Source: Vibrio sp. 10N.286.49.B3 (GTDB lineage: Bacteria; Pseudomonadota; Gammaproteobacteria; Enterobacterales; Vibrionaceae). From it: DNA of 64,000 nucleotides. The notes under the pieces were generated by a model that was not told the DNA's origin, ran no database searches, and saw only the letters and a list, made by a program, of their open reading frames with translations. The stretch's first letter is position 1. Each line of letters begins with the position of its first letter. The stretch lies in contig NZ_MCUV01000046.1 of assembly GCF_002873395.1 (NCBI RefSeq), forward strand, positions 124,001 to 188,000. Direction: 5' to 3'. The position numbers and the translations under genes were made by a program. Shown here piece after piece: positions 38,265 through 47,341 of the stretch.

Positions 38265-40100
38265 ATGACCGAGTTATTCATACAAGCCTTTATATATTTA
38301 GTGGCTGCAGTCATTGCTGTTCCTATCGCAAAACGTCTTGGGCTTGGCTCGGTGCTTGGTTATCTAATTGCAGGCGTGATTATTGGTCCGATTATTGGTT
38401 TGGTTGGTGATGAGACATCTACAATTCAACACTTTGCTGAGTTCGGTGTCGTTATGATGTTATTTTTAGTTGGCCTTGAGTTAGAACCTAAAATGCTATG
38501 GTCAATGCGCCATAAGTTATTAGGGTTAGGCGGGCTACAAGTTGTCGGCACGGCGGGTATCGTGATGGCTATCGCATTGCTGCTTGGTCAAAGCATTAAT
38601 ATCGCCCTCACTATTGGACTCATTTTTTCTTTATCATCGACAGCAATTGTATTGCAGACTTTCAATGAAAAAGGGCTTAATAAAACGGAGGGTGGCAAAA
38701 GTTCGTTTTCCGTTTTGCTGTTTCAAGATATTGCTGTTATTCCCATGCTTGCTTTCATTCCTTTACTTGCCATTCCAGAACTTATTGAACTTTCTACCAC
38801 TGTCGGTGAAATCGCCGATCACCATGCAGAGTTAAGTCTTATTTCTGGACTTCCAGGTTGGGCATATGCTCTCGTCATCGTTGCATCTATTGCGGCAGTT
38901 GTCGCTTGTGGGCATTTTTTAAGCCGCCCCTTATTTAAGTTTGTTGCTTCATCTGGGTTGCGTGAAATTTTCACAGCAACCGCTCTAATGCTCGTCATTG
39001 GTATTGCTGTTTTAATGAGTTTAGTCGGTCTATCCCCTGCCCTAGGAACATTTTTAGCCGGCGTGGTATTAGCAAACAGTGAATTCCGTCATGAACTAGA
39101 AGCTAACATTGATCCCTTTAAAGGCTTATTGCTCGGTTTATTCTTTATTACTGTTGGGGCTGGAATTAACTTCTCGATTTTAAGTCATCAATTTGTTCTC
39201 ATTATCAGTTTAACGCTCGGTGTCATGGCAATAAAAGCGCTCGTTTTATTCATTCTCGCGCTTATTTTTAAAATCAGAGGAAGTGACCGTTGGCTCTTTG
39301 CCTTAAGCCTTGCTCAGGCTGGTGAGTTTGGTTTTGTGCTATTAAACTTCAGCACGCAAAACCACGTATTACCGACCGATACGGCTCAAACTTTATCGTT
39401 AGTCGTCGCATTATCTATGTTCTTAACACCCGCATTATTTATTGTTTTTGATAAGGTCATTTTGCCTCGTTACGAGCAGCAGACCAACCAAAGAGATGCC
39501 GATGATATTGATGAAGAAGGCGGGGTTATTATTGCCGGTGCTGGGCGATTTGGGCAAATTGTCAATCGCTTATTATTAGCCAACGGTATTCAATCTGTCG
39601 TTCTTGATCACCAAGCGGCACAAGTGGAGGTGTATCGTAGCTATGGATCAAAAGCTTATTTTGGTGATGCTACACGACCGGATCTACTGCACACTGCTGG
39701 AATCGAATCAGCAACATTACTGATTATCGCCATTGATCAACAAGACTCGGCTATCAGCATGGTAAAACACGTCAAGCATGCTTATCCACATGTCAAAATA
39801 CTCGTTCGTGCCTTTGACCGTGGTCATGGTTATCAATTACGCCAAGCCGGTGCCGATTATATTGAATCAGAAACCTTCCATAGTGCATTACAAGTTGGCG
39901 CTCAGGCCTTGAAAGACCTCAACTACTCACCTATCACGGTCCAGCAGCAGTTAAAGACTTTCTTAGAAATCGAAAATAGTTGTTCTGATAAGATGTTCAA
40001 GGCATGGCTAGATAATAGTGAAGGCGAACGTTACGACAATAATTATCGCAAGCTGTTTATAGAGCTTGAGGCTTCGATCAAAGAGAACTTAAACAAATAG
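38265..40100 (+). CDS. KefB/KefC-type cation:proton antiporter with RCK domain
   Basis: A CPA2-family inner-membrane antiporter of 611 residues. Twelve or so membrane segments fill ~1-390 (for example LGSVLGYLIAGVIIGP and VVMMLFLVGLELEP). A TrkA-N/RCK domain follows (~415-535) with the nucleotide-binding GVIIAGAGRFGQIVNRLL, then a short C-terminal tail. E. coli KefB and KefC are glutathione-gated K+ efflux systems and usually pair with KefG or KefF; no such ancillary gene is next to this one, so glutathione gating is not shown. AAGGA precedes the ATG. Confidence 0.88.
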   Translation: MTELFIQAFIYLVAAVIAVPIAKRLGLGSVLGYLIAGVIIGPIIGLVGDETSTIQHFAEFGVVMMLFLVGLELEPKMLWSMRHKLLGLGGLQVVGTAGIVMAIALLLGQSINIALTIGLIFSLSSTAIVLQTFNEKGLNKTEGGKSSFSVLLFQDIAVIPMLAFIPLLAIPELIELSTTVGEIADHHAELSLISGLPGWAYALVIVASIAAVVACGHFLSRPLFKFVASSGLREIFTATALMLVIGIAVLMSLVGLSPALGTFLAGVVLANSEFRHELEANIDPFKGLLLGLFFITVGAGINFSILSHQFVLIISLTLGVMAIKALVLFILALIFKIRGSDRWLFALSLAQAGEFGFVLLNFSTQNHVLPTDTAQTLSLVVALSMFLTPALFIVFDKVILPRYEQQTNQRDADDIDEEGGVIIAGAGRFGQIVNRLLLANGIQSVVLDHQAAQVEVYRSYGSKAYFGDATRPDLLHTAGIESATLLIIAIDQQDSAISMVKHVKHAYPHVKILVRAFDRGHGYQLRQAGADYIESETFHSALQVGAQALKDLNYSPITVQQQLKTFLEIENSCSDKMFKAWLDNSEGERYDNNYRKLFIELEASIKENLNK

Positions 40101-40114
40101 TATTCAGTCTAAGG

Positions 40115-40160
40115 TGTAGTGGTATGCTGACTTTGCAGAGTAACTAAGCACACCACTACA
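40115..40160. repeat. Large imperfect hairpin between kefB-like and DUF465 genes
   Basis: Arms TGTAGTGGT-A-TGCT (40115-40128) and AGCA-C-ACCACTACA (40147-40160) pair over 13 bp with one A-C mismatch; the loop is 18 bases. It lies in the convergent spacer, 15 bases after the kefB-like stop, and has no T-run on either side. It probably marks transcript ends. Confidence 0.6.
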
Positions 40161-40214
40161 ATGATGACATTGAAGATATAGCAAGCAACTAGGAGCGAAA
40201 TAGACTTACGATGT

Positions 40215-40460
40215 TTATTTCTTACTGTTTAAAATCCTCTGATATAGAGAATCTTTCAGCTCAGAGCGTTGGTGCTTAAGTTGGTGCATCGCTTCATCAC
40301 CAATTGGCGAGTCTCTTAGTTCTAGCTTGCGAATTTCAGCATCAAGATCATTATATTTTTTCGTATCTGCAGCAAAGATCTGGTCTGAACCAACGAGTGC
40401 GTCAATGCTCTCTTTAAATTCTGGAAATTCATTCAATAATGAGTGGTTTTCACCTAACAT
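40215..40460 (-). CDS. DUF465 (YdcH family) small protein
   Basis: An 81-residue soluble helical protein. The DUF465 layout is clear: an N-terminal NEFPEFKESIDALVGSD, a middle DTKKYNDLDAEIRKLE and a C-terminal LKHQRSELKDSLYQRIL. The predicted fold is a long helical hairpin. The family has no established function. AGAGG precedes the ATG by a proper distance. It stands alone, with no operon partner. Confidence 0.82.
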   Translation of the reverse strand: MLGENHSLLNEFPEFKESIDALVGSDQIFAADTKKYNDLDAEIRKLELRDSPIGDEAMHQLKHQRSELKDSLYQRILNSKK

Positions 40461-40617
40461 AACTAACCTCTAAATTTTTTAAACATTATTTACGCATCGA
40501 CATTACACTGCATAAATACAATAGTTTTGTGTAACTCCAAACTTCAACAATTAAATAACCACTGTAATTATAGCTAAATAAAAATACTCGCTAAGTTTAT
40601 TTTTAATCATCATGCAG

Positions 40618-40648
40618 CAAAAAGCTCCTACCTGAATGCTAGGAGCTA
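40618..40648 (-). terminator. Terminator of the radical SAM gene
   Basis: The 8-bp stem AGCTCCTA / TAGGAGCT with a 9-base loop is followed by five T on the minus strand; it lies 58 bases after the radical SAM stop. Confidence 0.8.
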
Positions 40649-40705
40649 TCAATGATTATTATTGGGTAACTGTACTATGTTTCATTTGGGTGCATTTAAT
40701 TGAAA

Positions 40706-41581
40706 TTACCAAGCATATGTTTCGATTACGTTTTTCTTCGCCATCGGGTTATGCTTGATGTGTTTATTAATGTTTTCTAAAAATGGCTGACGAACTTCTG
40801 GCCATACTCCACGCATAGTAGCGATGTTATTACCGTGATCCCCCCAATAAAAGCTTGGGAAATCATCCATATTTTCAATCAGATATTTTTCTTCTTCGAG
40901 AATTTGCAGTGGTGTAGGCAAGATAAACTGACCATTAGCCACTTCTCTTTCAAGCTCACTACCTGGCTGAACTGCCAATGCCATCGGTGCAATCGCATCA
41001 GGACGCATGATATTAAGAAGGCTTGTTGTATTCTCTGCATGTTCTTTTGAACGTTCACGACCACCTAAGCCAAAAATGAACGACGCTAATACCTGAATAT
41101 CCGCTTCACGAGCCATTTCCATTCCTTGAATCGCATGTTCACGAGTCATTCCTTTTTTAATGCGCTCTAATACAATGGGGTCTCCGGATTCTAGACCAGA
41201 GTATGCGGTTGTTAAGCCTGCGGACCGAATCTCTTTAAGTTCAGAGATACTTTTACGACGAAAGTCATTGAATCCCGAGTACAGTGCAAGGTGTTTTAAT
41301 TCAGGGAACGTCACCTTAATCTGGTCAAGAATGGCAAGCAATTTTTCTGTTCGCATCGCCATGACATTCCCATCAATCAAAAAGATAGATTCAACTTTGC
41401 GATGGGTAGCGCGAACCTCGGCAATATCTTTAAAAATGTCCTCTAATTCACGAACTTTGAATCGTTTATCATCGAACATAGTACAGAAAGTACATTGGTT
41501 GTTACTACAGCCTAATGTGGTCTGGATCAGTACGCTTTCTGCTTCCATCCAAGGGCGATAAATTTTACCTTCGTAATGCAT
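40706..41581 (-). CDS. Radical SAM protein of unknown substrate
   Basis: A 291-residue cytoplasmic radical SAM enzyme. The N-terminal iron-sulfur motif reads TLGCSNNQCTFCTM, which is C-x4-C-x2-C where the classic spacing is C-x3-C-x2-C; I know GCSxNxCxFC from one branch of the superfamily, so it is likely functional. The Elp3/HemN-type fold shows AYSGLESGDPIVLERIKKGM (the SAM-ribose Glu and the Arg/Lys segment) and FIFGLGGRER. No extra cluster or B12 domain is seen. Its substrate is unknown and neighbours give no clue. The frame extends to 41611, but ATG 41581 has GAGGAG 8 bases upstream. Confidence 0.88.
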   Translation of the reverse strand: MHYEGKIYRPWMEAESVLIQTTLGCSNNQCTFCTMFDDKRFKVRELEDIFKDIAEVRATHRKVESIFLIDGNVMAMRTEKLLAILDQIKVTFPELKHLALYSGFNDFRRKSISELKEIRSAGLTTAYSGLESGDPIVLERIKKGMTREHAIQGMEMAREADIQVLASFIFGLGGRERSKEHAENTTSLLNIMRPDAIAPMALAVQPGSELEREVANGQFILPTPLQILEEEKYLIENMDDFPSFYWGDHGNNIATMRGVWPEVRQPFLENINKHIKHNPMAKKNVIETYAW

Positions 41582-41815
41582 GTTAAGCTCCTCAGTTCTG
41601 CACAATTGCAAGATCTGCAGCTTACCTCTGAAAGTTTCGATTTATAATACCGATGAAAATCAAATCAGAATTTAGTTTTCGTTAATAATTGAGCTCAAAA
41701 GCTACGCCTTCAACCAGCTAGCACCAAGGTCATTGCTATTTTCAGCACCCCTTAACCACATACCTCATCTAGACGCTTGCGGTCTTTCCTATCAGTATCT
41801 CTTTGCATCATGCAT
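41582..41815. other. Spacer between glmS terminator and radical SAM gene
   Basis: No credible gene. It should hold the promoter of the radical SAM gene on the minus strand; I could not pick a convincing one. With the glmS terminator and its tail, the gene-free stretch is 308 bases. Confidence 0.6.
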
Positions 41816-41853
41816 AAAAAAACCTCCAACTAAGCGACACTTAGTTGGAGGTT
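41816..41853 (-). terminator. glmS terminator
   Basis: The 14-bp perfect stem AACCTCCAACTAAG / CTTAGTTGGAGGTT has a 5-base loop and is followed on the minus strand by a T-run (A-run 41816-41822). Confidence 0.93.
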
Positions 41854-41889
41854 AGAAACGTTCAAAATTTGTAGTATTGCTAAGTAGGT

Positions 41890-43722
41890 TTACTCAACCG
41901 TTACCGCTTTTGCTAGGTTACGAGGTTGGTCAACATCAGTACCTTTGATTAATGCAACGTGGTAAGAAAGCAGCTGCATTGGAATCGTGTAGTAAATTGG
42001 CGCCGTGATTTCACTGACATGAGGTAGAGAAATAATCTTCATACCTTCATCAGCAACAAAACCTGCATCCGCATCAGCAAAAACATACAGCAAGCCACCA
42101 CGAGCACGAACTTCTTCAACGTTCGACTTTAGCTTCTCAAGTAGGTCATTGTTTGGCGCAACCACAACAACAGGCATATCCGCATCAATCAGTGCTAGAG
42201 GACCGTGTTTCAGTTCACCGGCTGCGTAAGCTTCAGCGTGAATGTAAGAGATCTCTTTTAGTTTTAGAGACGCTTCCATTGCAATTGGGTAGAACTCGCC
42301 ACGACCTAAGAATAGCGTGTGGTGCTTATCCGCAAAATCAGGGGCAAGCGCTTCAATCTCTTTATCAAAATCAAATGCATGCTCAATTTGAGCTGGAAGA
42401 TCATGCAATGCCTGAACAATTTCCGCTTCTTTTTCTTTGCCAATCACATTCTTTTGCTTACCTAATGCCGTCACAAGCATTAATAGAGCAGCAAGTTGAG
42501 TCGTAAAGGCTTTCGTAGACGCTACGCCAATCTCAGTACCAGCGCGAGTCATAAAGGCAATATCAGACTCACGTACCAGTGATGAACCAGCCACGTTACA
42601 AACCGTCATTGCTGCCATGTAGCCTTTCTCTTTAGCTAGGCGCAGTGCCGCTAGAGTATCTGCCGTTTCACCCGATTGAGATAACGTGATTAATAGGCTA
42701 TTTGGACGCGTAACAAACTTGCGGTAACGGAACTCAGAAGCAATCTCAACATCACAGCTTACGCCCGCTAGAGACTCAAACCAGTAACGCGCAGTCATAC
42801 CTGCATTGTAAGACGTACCACAAGCAATAATTTGAATGTGTTCAACTTGGCTTAGAATTTCTGTTGCATTAACGCCAATGCTTTCTGTGATCACAGAGTC
42901 ATGCGTAATACGGCCTTCCATTGTGTTTAATAGCGCTTTTGGCTGCTCAAAGATCTCTTTTTGCATAAAGTGACGGTATTGACCTTTATCGCCCGCATCA
43001 TGCTCAGCGTTTGACTCGGTAATTTCACGCTCAACCGGCTTACCGTTAACATCAATCACGTTAACATCACGACGAGTGATCTCAGCAACATCACCTTCTT
43101 CTAGGTACATAAAGCGACGAGTTACGCTCAGTAGTGCAAGTTGGTCAGACGCTAGGAAGTTTTCACCAACACCGAAACCAATCACAATTGGGCTACCAGA
43201 ACGAGCAGCAACAATGCGAGTTGAATCTTTGCGATCAACCACAACCGTACCGTAAGCGCCATCCAGTTGTGCCGCTGTTTTTTGTAGCGCTTCAACTAAT
43301 GTCTCTGATGTGCGACGTTCCCACTCAACTAGATGAGCAATAACTTCTGTATCAGTTTGAGAGTGGAATACATAACCACGCTCTTGCAGCATAGTACGTA
43401 GCTCTTCATGGTTTTCAATAATACCATTGTGAACAACCGCAATATCGCCCGATGTGTGTGGGTGAGCATTCGCTTCCGATGGTTCACCGTGCGTTGCCCA
43501 GCGAGTATGTGCAATACCAGTACCGCCAACAACCTCTTGACCATTAACCGCATCTGCCAATTCTTGTACTTTACCAAGACGACGTACACGAGTTAGGTTA
43601 TTTTCACCATCAACAACCGCTACACCGGCTGAGTCATAGCCACGGTACTCAAGACGACGAAGACCTTCGACTAAAATTTCTGCTACATCACGCTGTGCTA
43701 CTGCACCTACTATTCCACACAT
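41890..43722 (-). CDS. glmS: Glutamine--fructose-6-phosphate aminotransferase
   Basis: GlmS makes glucosamine-6-phosphate from fructose-6-phosphate and glutamine, the entry to UDP-GlcNAc. The product is 610 residues (E. coli 609). The N-terminal glutaminase begins MCGIVGAV with Cys as nucleophile after Met removal. Two SIS domains follow (~285-610), with [15 protein letters not shown] and the conserved end [12 protein letters not shown] precedes the ATG. It follows the DeoR-family gene by 81 bases on the same strand; the same pair lies together in V. cholerae as I recall it, and in Pseudomonas a DeoR-family GlmR controls glmS. Confidence 0.97.
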   Translation of the reverse strand: MCGIVGAVAQRDVAEILVEGLRRLEYRGYDSAGVAVVDGENNLTRVRRLGKVQELADAVNGQEVVGGTGIAHTRWATHGEPSEANAHPHTSGDIAVVHNGIIENHEELRTMLQERGYVFHSQTDTEVIAHLVEWERRTSETLVEALQKTAAQLDGAYGTVVVDRKDSTRIVAARSGSPIVIGFGVGENFLASDQLALLSVTRRFMYLEEGDVAEITRRDVNVIDVNGKPVEREITESNAEHDAGDKGQYRHFMQKEIFEQPKALLNTMEGRITHDSVITESIGVNATEILSQVEHIQIIACGTSYNAGMTARYWFESLAGVSCDVEIASEFRYRKFVTRPNSLLITLSQSGETADTLAALRLAKEKGYMAAMTVCNVAGSSLVRESDIAFMTRAGTEIGVASTKAFTTQLAALLMLVTALGKQKNVIGKEKEAEIVQALHDLPAQIEHAFDFDKEIEALAPDFADKHHTLFLGRGEFYPIAMEASLKLKEISYIHAEAYAAGELKHGPLALIDADMPVVVVAPNNDLLEKLKSNVEEVRARGGLLYVFADADAGFVADEGMKIISLPHVSEITAPIYYTIPMQLLSYHVALIKGTDVDQPRNLAKAVTVE

Positions 43723-43803
43723 GGTTTAACTCCAAATATTATTTTTCTGTTGTCTTTCCATAGTGCTAAGCCAACACCTAGTTAGGAAAGTCGTGTTAAT
43801 ATA

Positions 43804-44565
43804 TTAAGCTCGAATCACTTTCACATTATGAGACTCGATCGCTTGTTGCGCCTCTTTTGACAGATCATTATCGGTAACTAATACGTCGATACTTTGCCAA
43901 GAGAGTTCTAAATTAGGGATCTTGCGACCAATTTTTTCTGACTCAACCATAGCGATAACTTCACGGGAAACCTCCGCCATCACTTTACTTAGCCCTAACA
44001 ACTCATTAAAAGATGTCGTCCCTCGCTCTAAATCAATACCATCAGCACCAATAAAAAGCTGGTCAAAATCATAAGAACGCAATACGGATTCTGCGACTTG
44101 GCCCTGAAAAGACTCTGAATGCGTATCCCAAGTGCCACCGGTCATTAATAATGTCGGTTCACTTTCTAATTCATTTAAAGCGTTAGCAACATGTAAAGAG
44201 TTTGTCATTACCACCAAACCACGCTTGTGATTAAGCGCCTGAATAAGTGCACCTGTCGTGCTACCACTATCAATAACAATGCGATTATGATCGCGGATTA
44301 GATCGGCAGCGGCACTCGCCAACCCTACCTTTCGTTTCGAAACTTTTAAGCCTAACTCTTCACTCACGACTTCTTTTGGTAAAGCAATTGCACCGCCATA
44401 ACGACGTAAAAGCAGCCCGTTTTTCTCTAACGACGCCAAATCCTTTCTAATCGTGACTTCAGAGGTCTCAAGAAGTTGTGATAACGCCTCGACACTTACC
44501 TCACCTTTTTCATTCACTAAGGTAGAAATGGTGTGTCTTCTAAGCTGAGTGTTTCGTTTCGACAT
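43804..44565 (-). CDS. DeoR-family transcriptional regulator, probable glmS regulator
   Basis: A 253-residue repressor-type protein. The N-terminal DeoR helix-turn-helix reads VEALSQLLETSEVTIRKDLA (~20-40), with LRRYGGA just after. The C-terminal sugar-phosphate-binding domain (~75-250) contains VIDSGSTTGALIQAL and MTGGTWD, IGADGIDLERG. Gene position upstream of glmS suggests control of amino-sugar synthesis, as for GlmR in Pseudomonas; that is inference. Two phased copies of a DeoR-like sequence at 44589-44618 in front of the gene are candidate operators. Confidence 0.88.
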   Translation of the reverse strand: MSKRNTQLRRHTISTLVNEKGEVSVEALSQLLETSEVTIRKDLASLEKNGLLLRRYGGAIALPKEVVSEELGLKVSKRKVGLASAAADLIRDHNRIVIDSGSTTGALIQALNHKRGLVVMTNSLHVANALNELESEPTLLMTGGTWDTHSESFQGQVAESVLRSYDFDQLFIGADGIDLERGTTSFNELLGLSKVMAEVSREVIAMVESEKIGRKIPNLELSWQSIDVLVTDNDLSKEAQQAIESHNVKVIRA

Positions 44566-44993
44566 GTTAAATTTGCACCTAAAGTTTCGGTTCGAAAGAA
44601 TTATAGTTGAAACGAAAGATAACTGTCCATTTATTTTGATCTAAAAAATAAATAAATAGCTATAAAACCTTGCTCTAGGACAATGGTTAGATCGTGATAT
44701 TTTGTGCATTCAATGGTAGAATCCGCACCCGAAAAGAAAAAAAATTACAGAATGGACTGTCATATCTATGCAACCTAACCCTTATATTATGGGATAGGTC
44801 ACAATTTTTGCCCAAATATCCAGCTGTAGTTAGTTATAAAATGACAAGATATGATGAAAGACTTTCAGTTTTGAAGTAGAAGCAATAAAGAGTAAATGCT
44901 GCATTCATAAGTATAAAATTGGGTGCAAACGCTTCCTTCAGGACTACACTATTTATTTCAAATTGTAATAATACTTACCGGAGAGTATCTTCC
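44566..44993. other. Divergent regulatory spacer between the DeoR gene and pykF
   Basis: This 428-base AT-rich region contains no supported gene. Near the DeoR side lie the two candidate operators at 44589-44618. Near pykF are TATAAA (44912-44917) and TGCAAACGCTTCC (44924-44936), which only loosely resembles a Cra site. pykF is Cra-repressed in E. coli; the match here is too weak to call. Confidence 0.6.
44589..44618 (-). promoter_or_regulatory. Candidate DeoR-type operator pair
   Basis: On the minus strand CTTTCGTTTC (44618-44609) and CTTTCGAACC (44598-44589) share CTTTCG and are offset by exactly 20 bases, two helical turns. CTTTCGTTTC-type direct repeats are known binding sites of DeoR-family repressors such as AgaR. 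The pair lies 24 bases before the DeoR-family start codon, so autoregulation is likely if the sites are real. Confidence 0.5.
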
Positions 44994-46406
44994 ATGAAAA
45001 AGACCAAAATCGTATGTACGATTGGCCCAAAAACTGAATCTATTGAGAAACTAACTGAGCTAGTAAACGCTGGCATGAACGTTATGCGTTTAAACTTCTC
45101 TCACGGTAACTTCGAAGAGCACGCTGTGCGCATCGAAAACTACCGCGAAGTAATGGCTAACACTGGCAAGCAGCTAGCTATTCTTCTGGATACTAAAGGT
45201 CCTGAAATCCGTACAATCAAACTAGAAGACGGTAATGACGTTGATCTAGTTGCTGGTCAAGAATTCACTTTCACAACTGACGCTTCAGTTGTAGGTAATA
45301 AAGACATCGTAGCGGTTACTTACCTAGGTTTTGCTAACGACCTAACAGCGGGTAACACTATCCTTGTTGATGACGGCCTAATCGAAATGGAAGTTATCGC
45401 AACAACAGAAACTGAAGTTAAGTGTAAAGTTCTTAACAACGGTGCTCTAGGCGAAAACAAAGGTGTTAACCTTCCTGGCGTTTCTGTTCAACTTCCAGCT
45501 CTTTCTGAAAAAGACAAAGCTGACCTTAAATTTGGTTGTGAGCAAGGCGTTGATTTCGTTGCTGCTTCTTTCATCCGTAAAGAAGAAGACGTTCAAGAAA
45601 TCCGCGAACTTCTAAACGCAAACGGCGGCGAAAGCATCCACATCATCTCTAAAATTGAAAACCAAGAAGGTGTTGATAACTTCGATTCAATTCTAGAAGC
45701 ATCTGACGGTATCATGGTTGCTCGTGGTGACCTTGGTGTTGAAATCCCAGCTGAAGAAGTAATCTTCGCTCAAAAGATGATGATCGAGAAGTGTAACCGT
45801 GCACGTAAAGTTGTTATCACTGCAACTCAAATGCTTGACTCTATGATCAGCAACCCACGTCCAACTCGCGCAGAAGCGGGCGACGTAGCTAACGCTGTTA
45901 TGGATGGTACTGATGCTGTAATGCTTTCAGGTGAAACTGCTAAAGGTAAATACCCAGTTGAATCTGTAGCTATCATGGCTCAAATCTGTGCACGTACTGA
46001 TGGCGCTCTAAAAGCAGAACTTGGTTCTCGTTTAGACAGCCCACGTCTACGTATCACTGAAGCAGTATGTAAAGGCGCGGTAGACACAGCTGAGAAACTA
46101 GCTGCTCCACTTATCGTTGTTGCAACTGAAGCTGGTAAGTCTGCACGTTCAGTACGTAAATACTTCCCAACTGCTAACATCATCGCGGTAACAACTAACG
46201 CGAAAACAGCAGCACAACTTGTTCTAACTAAAGGTGTAACGCCAGTTCTTGTTGATTCAATCGAAAGCACTGACACGTTCTACATTGACGGTAAGACAAT
46301 TGCTCTAGAATCTGGTCTTGGTAAGAAAGGCGACATCGTAGTGATGGTTTCTGGTGCTCTAGTTGCTTCTGGTACAACTAACACAGCTTCTGTTCACGTA
46401 CTTTAA
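44994..46406 (+). CDS. pykF: Pyruvate kinase, type I
   Basis: Pyruvate kinase converts phosphoenolpyruvate and ADP to pyruvate and ATP. The product is 470 residues, exactly the E. coli PykF length, opening [16 protein letters not shown]. The active-site Lys region ([21 protein letters not shown]), the metal-binding [11 protein letters not shown] and the [19 protein letters not shown] segment are intact. The frame is open to 44919, but ATG 44994 has GGAG upstream. Codon choice appears strongly biased (repeated GTT, CTA, GGT, AAA), as in a highly expressed gene. It ends in a strong terminator. Confidence 0.97.
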   Translation: MKKTKIVCTIGPKTESIEKLTELVNAGMNVMRLNFSHGNFEEHAVRIENYREVMANTGKQLAILLDTKGPEIRTIKLEDGNDVDLVAGQEFTFTTDASVVGNKDIVAVTYLGFANDLTAGNTILVDDGLIEMEVIATTETEVKCKVLNNGALGENKGVNLPGVSVQLPALSEKDKADLKFGCEQGVDFVAASFIRKEEDVQEIRELLNANGGESIHIISKIENQEGVDNFDSILEASDGIMVARGDLGVEIPAEEVIFAQKMMIEKCNRARKVVITATQMLDSMISNPRPTRAEAGDVANAVMDGTDAVMLSGETAKGKYPVESVAIMAQICARTDGALKAELGSRLDSPRLRITEAVCKGAVDTAEKLAAPLIVVATEAGKSARSVRKYFPTANIIAVTTNAKTAAQLVLTKGVTPVLVDSIESTDTFYIDGKTIALESGLGKKGDIVVMVSGALVASGTTNTASVHVL

Positions 46407-46423
46407 TTCGTGAATTAGAAAAT

Positions 46424-46457
46424 AAAATCGGAGCCCATGTGGCTCCGATTTTTTTTT
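46424..46457 (+). terminator. pykF terminator
   Basis: The 12-bp stem AAAATCGGAGCC / GGCTCCGATTTT has a 5-base loop and continues into a total run of nine T. Confidence 0.93.
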
Positions 46458-46845
46458 GCCTTTTGAAAAGTTTAAATAACCCATTATTTACTACGATTAG
46501 TATAAATAACGATTACCAGCCAAAAAACTCTTTATTATGTGTATTGAGTAACACAACCATAAGTAAAAAGTACAACGCACTTAACTTAATGCCAAGTACC
46601 GCCAAACTCCCAATAGTAAGCCTTACTAAAAAATGAGTAAACATACCACGCCTCTTACTACAACCAGATTGATCTTATCCTTACAAAACAACTTGATAGT
46701 CAACAATCATATCGATAACAAGCGGATAGCTCCTTGCTAAAAAATGATAAGTAGTGATGAGTAATACAAATAAATCACTGCATTTATCTCAACACTACCC
46801 TACAAATATTAGCGTATTTTTTAACCGTTTACTTATCTAAATCAC
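46458..46845. other. Gene-free spacer between pykF and ilvH
   Basis: This 388-base, AT-rich convergent spacer has no supported gene. A 65-codon frame at 46439 begins inside the pykF terminator and has no ribosome site. I saw no hairpin terminator for ilvH. Confidence 0.6.
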
Positions 46846-47340
46846 TTATACCTTTAACGAACGCTCACCACGAGCAATTCCAACAACGCCACTTCTCGCC
46901 ACTTCTATCACATCGGTCACTTCACTCAAAGCCCTAATAAACGCATCGAGCTTGTCGCTTGCCCCCGTCAGTTGCACTGTGTACTGGGCAGCCGTCACAT
47001 CAACAATTTGCCCACGGAAAATATCAGCAGTGCGCTTAACTTCAGCACGAGCGAAACCACTCGCTTTCACTTTTATCAGCATCAGTTCACGCTCGATGTG
47101 CTCACATTCTGAAATCTCTTGAACCTTTAATACATCAATCAGTTTATGCAGCTGCTTTTGGATCTGCTCTAGTTCAAAGAAATCAGATTCGGTGGTCATA
47201 TTTAAGCGCGACAGAGTTTCATCTTCAGTTGGAGAAACGGTTAATGACTCAATGTTATAGCCACGTTGAGAGAATAAGCCCACTACACGTGATAATGCAC
47301 CCGGTTCGTTTTCCATTAGTATCGAAATAATATGTCTCAT
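46846..47340 (-). CDS. ilvH: Acetolactate synthase III small (regulatory) subunit
   Basis: IlvH confers valine feedback inhibition on the IlvI catalytic subunit. The product is 164 residues (E. coli 163). The N-terminal ACT domain (MRHIISILMENEPGALSRVVGLFSQRGYN, quoted here only as its motif ENEPGALSRVVGLF at 11-24) binds valine; the C-terminal ALS_ss domain follows (~85-160). It starts one base after the ilvI stop, so the two are coupled. Confidence 0.96.
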   Translation of the reverse strand: MRHIISILMENEPGALSRVVGLFSQRGYNIESLTVSPTEDETLSRLNMTTESDFFELEQIQKQLHKLIDVLKVQEISECEHIERELMLIKVKASGFARAEVKRTADIFRGQIVDVTAAQYTVQLTGASDKLDAFIRALSEVTDVIEVARSGVVGIARGERSLKV

Positions 47341-47341
47341 A

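Noticed and set aside
41160..41561. 133-codon plus-strand frame
   Set aside because: It lies wholly antisense to the radical SAM gene, whose motifs and ribosome site are clear.
44694..44879. 61-codon frame upstream of pykF
   Set aside because: No ribosome site, low-complexity AT-rich sequence and no control codons that would make it a leader peptide.
44924..44936. Cra/FruR site before pykF
   Set aside because: TGCAAACGCTTCC keeps only part of the consensus half-sites and is not palindromic enough to call.
46439..46636. 65-codon frame after pykF
   Set aside because: Begins inside the pykF terminator stem, no Shine-Dalgarno and no recognisable motif.
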